Part shown: positions 55,031-64,000 of the stretch, in pieces
Layout: each line of letters starts with the position of its first letter
Numbering within the stretch: the stretch's first letter is position 1
Origin: Alphaproteobacteria bacterium
Lineage (GTDB): Bacteria; Pseudomonadota; Alphaproteobacteria; Sphingomonadales; Sphingomonadaceae
Reading direction: 5' to 3'
NCBI GenBank assembly: GCA_005883305.1
Contig: VBAC01000001.1
Span: forward strand, 2,418,001-2,482,000
DNA: 64,000 nt
Notes under the pieces: generated by a model
The model's input: the letters and a program-made list of their open reading frames with translations, nothing else
Told to the model about the DNA's origin: nothing
The model's database searches: none
Position numbers and translations under genes: made by a program

Positions 55031-55954
55031 ATGAAACACTTGCACCAATTTGGGCGGGAGGCCTTGGCTCCGAGCAATGATCTCGCAGCGAGACTCAATG
55101 GGAATTACGGGCGACTCGAAGACCGTCTTCGGGTCTCTGGCTGGGCCCGGTATTCTCTGGCGGACTTGCCATACCCTCCTTGGCTGCTGGACGAGTTCGA
55201 GCGTTTTGCGAAGCTCGCATTGCTCGACCTGCCGGCGGACCGCGATGATCCGACGCGCCAACGCAGGCGCCGCTATGGCCGGTTTCTCTGGATACCCTCT
55301 CTCGGCGTCCTGCTTCCGGTCGCTCGAGAGGTCGACGTGGCTGGCGCGATCGTTACCCATTTCGTTCAGGGGGCCGATTTTCAGCCCGAACTGGGTGGAA
55401 AGGTACGCGAGTTCGGGGCCTTAACCGAACCTATCTTTCGCTCGCCGGTTCTGCGGGCCCTCATCGAAGCGGACTGGCGAGTCGCTCGCCGCGCCGATGT
55501 GCTGCCCGAGAGCACCGTGTATCTGGTCGGAGCGCATATCCAGAAGCTTCAGCCCCGCAGGCAAAAAAAGTCCAATATCACGCCCAATACCACCCACCGT
55601 GATGGCGAGCTCGCAACCTTTGTTCACATGCTGGACGTTCGTAACGTCATCGGGGGGTGGAACGCCGTGACCATGCTCGACGGAGTGGGCCACCATCCTT
55701 CTGAGCTGGCCCCGTCGCGCGTGCTCGCACGTTTCACGCTCAAGGACGTGGGTGCCGGTTTCGTTGTGGACGACCGGAAAGTTGGGCACTTTCTCGAGGG
55801 CGTGAGGCTGGAGGATCCGGCCCAACCCGGACATCGCGCAACCCTGCTGATTGATTTCTGCCCGGCCAGATGGCTGCTTTCAAACGAGTCGCCGCCGACC
55901 GCAGAGGCCGGCGCCGTCACGCGCCTGACGGTCGGCGGCGGTCGGATAGCTTAG
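55031..55954 (+). CDS. 2OG-Fe dioxygenase family protein (PF10014 type)
   Basis: 307 residues. The metal-binding HRD motif is H189-R-D191 in TTHRDGELATFVHMLDVRNVIGG, and a distal histidine H253 lies in DDRKVGHFLEGV. The 2-oxoglutarate-binding arginine is probably in HRATLLIDF. This family includes bacterial free-amino-acid hydroxylases such as L-isoleucine 4-hydroxylase. The N-terminal 180 residues are less conserved. The ATG follows a strong GGAGGGAAGGA and a heavily structured leader. Composition is nearer the chromosome than the orphan gene upstream. It converges with a lipoprotein hydrolase gene, with a four-base overlap. Confidence 0.8.
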   Translation: MKHLHQFGREALAPSNDLAARLNGNYGRLEDRLRVSGWARYSLADLPYPPWLLDEFERFAKLALLDLPADRDDPTRQRRRRYGRFLWIPSLGVLLPVAREVDVAGAIVTHFVQGADFQPELGGKVREFGALTEPIFRSPVLRALIEADWRVARRADVLPESTVYLVGAHIQKLQPRRQKKSNITPNTTHRDGELATFVHMLDVRNVIGGWNAVTMLDGVGHHPSELAPSRVLARFTLKDVGAGFVVDDRKVGHFLEGVRLEDPAQPGHRATLLIDFCPARWLLSNESPPTAEAGAVTRLTVGGGRIA

Positions 55955-56802
55955 CGGCGCGAATGCGCCGCGACGAATTCGCGGAGCGCCGCGCGCGCCT
56001 CGGCCTCGCGAAGCGCCGTGCCGTGCGTGCCCGCGACCGTCACCATGTTCACGCCGACGCCACGCGCCCGTAACTGCTCGGCGAAGGCCTGCATGTTGCG
56101 CGGGCGGACCACCTCGTCGCCGCGCGAGGAGAGCAGCAGGATCGGAGCGCCGGCCGATACGGCGTAGCTCAGGAAGTCGAAGCGCTGGAGCTCCGGATCG
56201 ACGTGCAGCCGGACGAACGGCTTGGCGATGCCGGGCACGAAATTGCGGCCCACCGCGGCGATGTCGGCCGCGGTGCCTTCCAGGATCAGCCCGTCAAACC
56301 CGCCCGCGCGCGCCATCGCCGCTGCCTGGCTGCCGCCGAACGAGAGACCGTAGGCGAACAGTGCCCCGCCGCCGATCCACCCGCGCCTGCGCAATTCGCT
56401 GACCAGCGCGGGCCCGGTCGCGATCGACGCATCGATCGTAGCGGGCACGTTCGTGCCGCCGCGCCCGGGATAATCGTAGAAGATGAGATCGGCCCCGGTG
56501 GCCGCTGCAAGCGCGGCGGCGAGGTGGCTCGAAGCGGAGACGAAGCTGGCATTGCCTCCGCTGTAGACGATCACCGTCTGGCTGGCCGGGTTGTCGAGCC
56601 GGACAGCATGGATGGTACCGAGGTCCGGCAGATCGAGCATTGCCTCCGTGATCGCGTAGCCGGCCGGCGCTACCAGCGCGACGCCGGGCGGCGGCGCTTC
56701 AACTTGCGGGAAGAAGCTGGTCTGGTCGATCACCGCGGTACAGCCGCCGAGTGCCGCGGCCAGCGCGCCTGCAAGGCAAATCCTCAAGTTTCGCAAAGCC
56801 AT
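55951..56802 (-). CDS. Alpha/beta hydrolase lipoprotein
   Basis: 283 residues. A lipoprotein signal peptide (ALRNLRICLAGALAAALGGC, Cys21) anchors it to a membrane face. The hydrolase core has FYDYPGRGGTN, the nucleophile elbow YGLSFGGS near residue 154, and LLSSRGDEVVRP with the acid, then VAGTHGTALREAE with the histidine. It resembles BAAT/ABHD-type esterases of unknown substrate. It is divergent from gyrB with a 130-bp gap. Confidence 0.85.
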   Translation of the reverse strand: MALRNLRICLAGALAAALGGCTAVIDQTSFFPQVEAPPPGVALVAPAGYAITEAMLDLPDLGTIHAVRLDNPASQTVIVYSGGNASFVSASSHLAAALAAATGADLIFYDYPGRGGTNVPATIDASIATGPALVSELRRRGWIGGGALFAYGLSFGGSQAAAMARAGGFDGLILEGTAADIAAVGRNFVPGIAKPFVRLHVDPELQRFDFLSYAVSAGAPILLLSSRGDEVVRPRNMQAFAEQLRARGVGVNMVTVAGTHGTALREAEARAALREFVAAHSRR

Positions 56803-56857
56803 CGCCCCCTGCCAAGCCTTTGGTGAAGCTCGCCGGAGGGCGCTGAACGCCGGGTGA

Positions 56858-60170
<3,313 letters not shown>

Positions 60171-60213
60171 GCGGGCGTAGGGCTGGCGCCGCCCTTAATC
60201 GTGACGCCGCGAT

Positions 60214-60963
60214 TCAGCAGCTTCCGTCGAACAGGCACTGCGCCCGTGCGGCGAGTGCGCGGTGGGCGGCGATCTGCTCGGCGCGGATTTCGGCGTAGCG
60301 GACGCGGTCGCGATAGATACGGCCGAGCAGCGAAACCGCCTCCCGGTCCGCCGCCAGGGCGTCGAGAGCTATGTGGCACGAGAAGTTGCCGCTCACCGTA
60401 TCGACCCGCCAGATGGTGTGCGGATCGATATGCTCGCCGAATCGCTGGAACGTGTCGCGGAAATAGTCGAGCTGAAGGTTCGCGAACCGGTCGGTGGCCG
60501 CCGCGGCATGGAGGAGCTGCCGGAGCTGCGCGTCGGGCAAGAGTTCGAGCGCGCCGGCATCGCCCGCCTCCTCGAGCGCCGCGGTCTGCAGCCGCGCGCC
60601 CGGAAGACGAAGCGCGCCGCAGGCGTAATTGGGTCGTGCCGCGATCCGGGTCCGCTGCGCCGGATCGGCGATCGCGCGCGCCAGTCCCAGAACCTGCGCC
60701 GTGTCCTCGATGAACTCCCCCTGCCGCTCCTCCAGCGCCGTGGCGTTGCCGCGCGATTCCTCGGCCAGCCGCTCGAAATAGAGCTGCCGCTCCTGATTCC
60801 GCCGCCAATGCTCGGCCCAGCGGTCGAGCTGGAAGGCGATCAGGATGCCGAGGACGACGATCAGAAGTTCGCCGGCAACCGCGGCCCAGTCCGTCTTGCG
60901 GGCGCGGGCCGCGGTGCGCGACCAGATTCCCGCCGCGGCCATCCTGAAACGCGTCAATGCCAT
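60214..60963 (-). CDS. DUF6090-like single-pass membrane protein
   Basis: 249 residues. One membrane helix near residues 32-48 (GELLIVVLGILIAFQLDRW, the family signature) is followed by a periplasmic or cytoplasmic helical domain with four cysteines (NYACGA, SCHIA, AQCLFDGSC). Members are conserved in Proteobacteria and Bacteroidetes, of unknown function. The ATG at 60963 has GGGAAAGGGGCAGG upstream. It lies 59 bp downstream of the YfbK-type gene on the same strand. Confidence 0.7.
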   Translation of the reverse strand: MALTRFRMAAAGIWSRTAARARKTDWAAVAGELLIVVLGILIAFQLDRWAEHWRRNQERQLYFERLAEESRGNATALEERQGEFIEDTAQVLGLARAIADPAQRTRIAARPNYACGALRLPGARLQTAALEEAGDAGALELLPDAQLRQLLHAAAATDRFANLQLDYFRDTFQRFGEHIDPHTIWRVDTVSGNFSCHIALDALAADREAVSLLGRIYRDRVRYAEIRAEQIAAHRALAARAQCLFDGSC

Positions 60964-61022
60964 TCGCCTGCCCCTTTCCCGGCATGATCGTTCTGCCATG
61001 CCGGGACGGGAGAGGCGAGGGG

Positions 61023-62846
61023 CTACTTGCCGCCGTCGGCGGCGGCGAAGCGCTGCCGCTCGGCAAGCTCGGTCAGGCGCAGGAACTCGCGCCGCCAGTA
61101 ATTGTCGCCGGCGCCCGCCTCGGCGAGTCGCCGCGCGTCGGCGAAGGTGAAACGCCCAAGATTGGCGTCGCCCCTCAGCAACTGGCCGTAGCCGGCCACC
61201 GCTGCTGCGAAGGCGCTGTCGCCGCGCGGCGCGCGCGCCGAGGCGACCAGCGCGGCGCTCACCGGCTGCTCGATCAGCCGCGATTGCTGTTCGCCGGGCA
61301 GCTTGTAGCGAAGGCGAAGGAAGGCGAGCTCCCCATTGTCCGGCCCTGCGCCGGCCGGGCGCTGGTTGGTCTCGTAGCGGCGTCCAGGCAGCCAGCCGCG
61401 CCTTCCGGCGGGGACGATCTCATAGAGCGCGGTCACCTGGTGGCCGGCGCCGATCTCGCCCGCGTCGATCGCGTCATTGTCGAAATCTTCCTCGCGCAGC
61501 GCCCGGTTCTCGTAGCCGATCAGCCGGTACTCGCTGACATAGGCCGGGTTGAACTCGACCTGGATTTTCACGTCATGGGCGATGGTGAAGAGCGTCGAAG
61601 CGAGCTCGTCCTCGAGCACCTTCGAGGCCTCGCGCGGGGAATCGATATAGGCGTAATTGCCGTTCCCGTGGTCGGCGATCTGCTCCATCATCGCCTCGTT
61701 GTAATTGCCTGTGCCGAAGCCGAGCGTGGTCAGCGTGATCCCGTCCGCGCGCTGCCGCTCGACGAGGTTGATCAGCGCCTGGTTGTCGGTGACGCCGACG
61801 TTGAAGTCGCCGTCGGTGGCGAGGATCACCCGGTTGATCCCGTTCTCGGCGAAGTTGCGCCGCGCCACGTCATAGGCGAGTTGGATGCCCTGAGCGCCCG
61901 CGGTCGATCCGCCGGCCTGAAGGTTCTTCAGCGCCTCCACGACGGCGTCGCGGCTCGACGTCGGCTGAAGCACGACCCCCGCGGCGCCGGCATAGACGAC
62001 GATCGCCACCCGGTCGCGCGGGGAGAGCCGGTCGGCGAGCAAGGCCAAAGAGCATTGCACCAGCGGCAGCTTGTCGGCGCTGTTCATCGAGCCTGAGACG
62101 TCGACCAGGAAGACGAGGTTGGCCGCCGGCCGCTCGCGCCGCTGAAGGTCGTAGCCGCGCAGCCCGACGCGAAGCAGCCGCGTCTCCGCGTTCCACGGAG
62201 TCGTCGTCATGTCGGCGTTGACGCTGAACGGCCGCGAACGGTCGGTCGGCGGCGGATAATCGTAGCGGAAATAGTTGAGCATCTCCTCGGTCCGCACCGC
62301 GCCTTCGGGCGGCGTCTCGCCGGCGGTCAGCATGCGCCGGACATTGGCGTAGGAACCGGTATCGACGTCGATCGAGAAGGTGGAAACCGGAGTCTCGGCA
62401 ACCGACTGGACGGCGGCGACCTCGCGCCCCGCATAGCGTTCACGATTTTCGGCGCCGCCGACGAAGCCGGTCGGCGCATTGCCCCCCAAATTCGGCTGGC
62501 GGACGCGCGATCCGGTCACCGCGATCTGGTCTTGGGCCGAGACCGAGGGGGGCGGCGGAGCCATTGGGGGAGGTGGCGGCGGCGGCGGGGGAGGCGGAGG
62601 GGCATAGCTGGGCATCGGGACCGGGGCGCCGGCGACGCCCTGCGCTCGGCCCCGCCCGCGGCCATAGGAATAGCCGTCGCGGTCTTCGTTGAATGCTCGA
62701 AGGAAGGGCGCGCAACGGGCGTCGGGATCTTCGCCGCGCACGGTTCGCTCGCCGCGCTGGAACGCCGCGGGTGCGGGGGAGATCGGGGCAGGGGGAAGAC
62801 CGGTGAGTATGAGGGCGGCCAATGAAATCGTGCCGAGCGTGCGCAT
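61023..62846 (-). CDS. YfbK-type von Willebrand factor A protein, exported
   Basis: 607 residues. A signal peptide (RTLGTISLAALILTGLPPAP) and a polyproline linker (twelve consecutive prolines in PPPPPPPPPPPP near residue 90) come first. Next are the VWF N-terminal domain (STFSIDVDTGSYANVRRML), a VWA domain with MIDAS DVSGSMNS near residue 246 and ATDGDFNVG, and the DUF3520-type C-terminus. Just before the VWF domain stands AVTGSRVRQPN, a segment like that near the plug of TonB receptors. It is probably a periplasmic or outer-membrane metal-dependent adhesion/scaffold protein. The ATG at 62846 is chosen because GGAGG sits six bases upstream; two closer ATGs lie inside the Shine-Dalgarno. Confidence 0.85.
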   Translation of the reverse strand: MRTLGTISLAALILTGLPPAPISPAPAAFQRGERTVRGEDPDARCAPFLRAFNEDRDGYSYGRGRGRAQGVAGAPVPMPSYAPPPPPPPPPPPPMAPPPPSVSAQDQIAVTGSRVRQPNLGGNAPTGFVGGAENRERYAGREVAAVQSVAETPVSTFSIDVDTGSYANVRRMLTAGETPPEGAVRTEEMLNYFRYDYPPPTDRSRPFSVNADMTTTPWNAETRLLRVGLRGYDLQRRERPAANLVFLVDVSGSMNSADKLPLVQCSLALLADRLSPRDRVAIVVYAGAAGVVLQPTSSRDAVVEALKNLQAGGSTAGAQGIQLAYDVARRNFAENGINRVILATDGDFNVGVTDNQALINLVERQRADGITLTTLGFGTGNYNEAMMEQIADHGNGNYAYIDSPREASKVLEDELASTLFTIAHDVKIQVEFNPAYVSEYRLIGYENRALREEDFDNDAIDAGEIGAGHQVTALYEIVPAGRRGWLPGRRYETNQRPAGAGPDNGELAFLRLRYKLPGEQQSRLIEQPVSAALVASARAPRGDSAFAAAVAGYGQLLRGDANLGRFTFADARRLAEAGAGDNYWRREFLRLTELAERQRFAAADGGK

Positions 62847-62972
62847 GTTCATCCTCCTCCGCAAGAGAGATGTGACAATATCACATCGGCGCGGCTGAAT
62901 GGATGATGAACCTCGCTAGGACGGATCGACATCGGCGTAATTCGCTTGTTTCGCTTCGGATATTCCGTTGCC

Positions 62973-63058
62973 CGTCACCCCCGCGAAAGCGGGGGTCCAG
63001 CTTGTTTTCTTGTCTAGGAGATTGAAGAAGCTGGATTCCCGCTTTCGCGGGAATGACG
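62973..63058. repeat. R5 palindromic element (CGTCACCCCCGCGAAAGCGGGGG type)
   Basis: Left hairpin CCCCCGCGAAAGCGGGGGTC and right hairpin TTCCCGCTTTCGCGGGAATG flank CCAGCTTGTTT and AGAAGCTGG, with outer ends CGTCA / TGACG. One copy in the window, between the YfbK-type gene and crtY. Confidence 0.8.
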
Positions 63059-63081
63059 ATGAAAACGAACGTCGACCCGTC

Positions 63082-64000
63082 CTAGGTCCCGCGCAGCGCC
63101 CGCTGCAAACGTCCTCGGTCGAGCAGGCCCGGCCGGTCGGCGAACAGCCGGTCGAGCAGCGCGCCGTCGAGGCCGTAGAGCCGTTTCGCGAGGGCAGGCC
63201 GCGCCTCGGCCGGTGCATCGCCGATCGCCCTGACGATCGAGCGCGCCGGCTCGCGCTTTTTCCAAAGCTGCTTCGCCTCCACCTCGAACGCGTCTTGGAG
63301 CGCGGGGCCGGCGAAGCTCTGGTGGCGGGCGAGGAGCAAGGCGGTGCGCGCGGCATCGCCGACGGCGCGGCCCGTGACCGGATGAATGAAGCCGCCGCGA
63401 AGGCCGATCTTCGCGACGCGCGCCCCGCCGAGCCGCCAGAAGGCGGAGAAATCGCCGCCGAACGGCAGCGGCCTCGCCGCGGCCCGCTCGGCGAGCGTCT
63501 CCGGCCTGCTCCAGGGGCGCGCCTTCACATAGGCGTCGATCCGAGCGCCGGCTTGCTCGTCGCCCTGGGAACGCTCCGAGATGCAGATGTCCGCGATCGC
63601 CATCCGGTCCTCCGACAGCGGCACGCACTCGAAATATCTGAGGCCCGCGCCCTGATCGACGGTGGCGTCGATCAGCACCGGCCGGTCGACGCCGTGCGGC
63701 GCTCCGAAGCGATAGTCGCGCTCCAGCCGCGCTTCGTAGAGCAATTCCAGCGCCGACAAATTGGCCGCGCCCCGCGCGTCGATCGCCCCTTCTGCCTTCA
63801 CCGTCTCGCCGCCGTCGAGGACCAAAGCGTCGTCGCGCACCGCCACTACCTTGGTGCCCAGCCGGTATTGGCCGTGAGCGAGGGTCGCGACCATCGCCCG
63901 GTGAAGGCTCTGCGCGTCAAGGTCGCCCCACGCGCCCTTCATCTTGCGCGCGAGGTCCGGAAAGGCGAGGTAGAAGCCCGGCCAGAGCGCGGGCGCGATC
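63082..64000 (-). CDS. crtY: Lycopene beta-cyclase, partial (5' end outside the window)
   Basis: About 306 residues are visible, read into the window from beyond base 64000. The open frame there (APALWPGFYLAFPDLARK) matches the CrtY/CrtL family. Further family features are GAIDARGAANLS, TVDQGAGLRYFECVPLSEDRM, the FSAFWRLGGARVAKIGLRGGFIHPVTG region with cofactor-binding GRG-like glycines, and LLDRLFADRPG at the C-terminus. It forms beta-rings on lycopene in carotenoid synthesis. No other carotenoid gene lies inside the window. The stop is at 63082, and an R5 repeat follows. Confidence 0.88.
   Translation of the reverse strand, partial: IAPALWPGFYLAFPDLARKMKGAWGDLDAQSLHRAMVATLAHGQYRLGTKVVAVRDDALVLDGGETVKAEGAIDARGAANLSALELLYEARLERDYRFGAPHGVDRPVLIDATVDQGAGLRYFECVPLSEDRMAIADICISERSQGDEQAGARIDAYVKARPWSRPETLAERAAARPLPFGGDFSAFWRLGGARVAKIGLRGGFIHPVTGRAVGDAARTALLLARHQSFAGPALQDAFEVEAKQLWKKREPARSIVRAIGDAPAEARPALAKRLYGLDGALLDRLFADRPGLLDRGRLQRALRGT

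Overview
The window is about 68% G+C with coding on both strands. It looks like a chromosomal segment of a sphingomonad (Alphaproteobacteria, Sphingomonadales). Supporting signs are a large TonB-dependent receptor with an alphaproteobacterial plug motif, a CrtY-type lycopene cyclase, the ubiquinol-cytochrome c chaperone next to a DUF177 protein, COQ9, DUF1489, a gene-transfer-agent-like terminase pair, and many short palindromic intergenic repeats of the kinds scattered through sphingomonad genomes. No rRNA, tRNA, CRISPR array or complete insertion sequence was found.

Layout. 1-8.9 kb: the 3' end of gamma-glutamyltransferase, a long-chain acyl-CoA ligase, the glyoxalase pair gloA-gloB, a SIMPL-domain protein, and a minus-strand operon (membrane protein, XRE regulator, two alpha/beta hydrolases, TPR protein) with a likely operator upstream. 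9-13 kb: thrS, infC (apparently starting at ATA) and wecB. 13-24 kb: a TonB receptor with a clear terminator, mutS-glnD (translationally coupled) and maeB. 24-34 kb: bamE, a bc1 chaperone, DUF177, ssb, a Fur-boxed cytochrome c-FTR1 iron permease, a cysteine-rich VWA protein, COQ9, an S41 protease, an EamA transporter and an Old Yellow Enzyme. 34-38 kb: a riboflavin operon in the order small membrane protein-ribD-ribE-ribBX-ribH. 38-42 kb: a GIN-domain protein, DUF1489, mgtE, a cyclophilin and an SDR.

42-47.3 kb is the accessory part. It holds a terminase large and small subunit pair with no capsid genes beside it, a tandem duplication with a terminator hairpin in the small-subunit leader, a LysR regulator, a possible small RNA, and four copies of a ~134 bp inverted-repeat element around a GxxExxY-family gene. 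47-54 kb: a CDC48/p97-type AAA ATPase, an MFS transporter, a methyltransferase, a phospholipase D-type enzyme and recF. 54.2-56.8 kb separates recF from gyrB. It contains a lower-GC orphan gene, a strongly structured leader, a 2-oxoglutarate/Fe dioxygenase and a lipoprotein hydrolase. 56.9-64 kb: gyrB, a spermidine-synthase-like protein, a DUF6090-like protein, a YfbK-type VWA protein and a partial crtY.

The most unusual points are: (1) a RibB enzyme carrying an N-terminal helix-turn-helix and a RibA-like domain without zinc cysteines, with a perfect palindrome just upstream of its start and no FMN riboswitch in the operon; (2) the GxxExxY gene embedded in its own cluster of palindromic repeats; (3) the isolated terminase pair with an attenuator-like leader; (4) the structured leader in front of the dioxygenase. 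Start codons were chosen by eye from ribosome-binding sites, signal peptides and family N-termini. All regulatory calls are pattern-based and untested.
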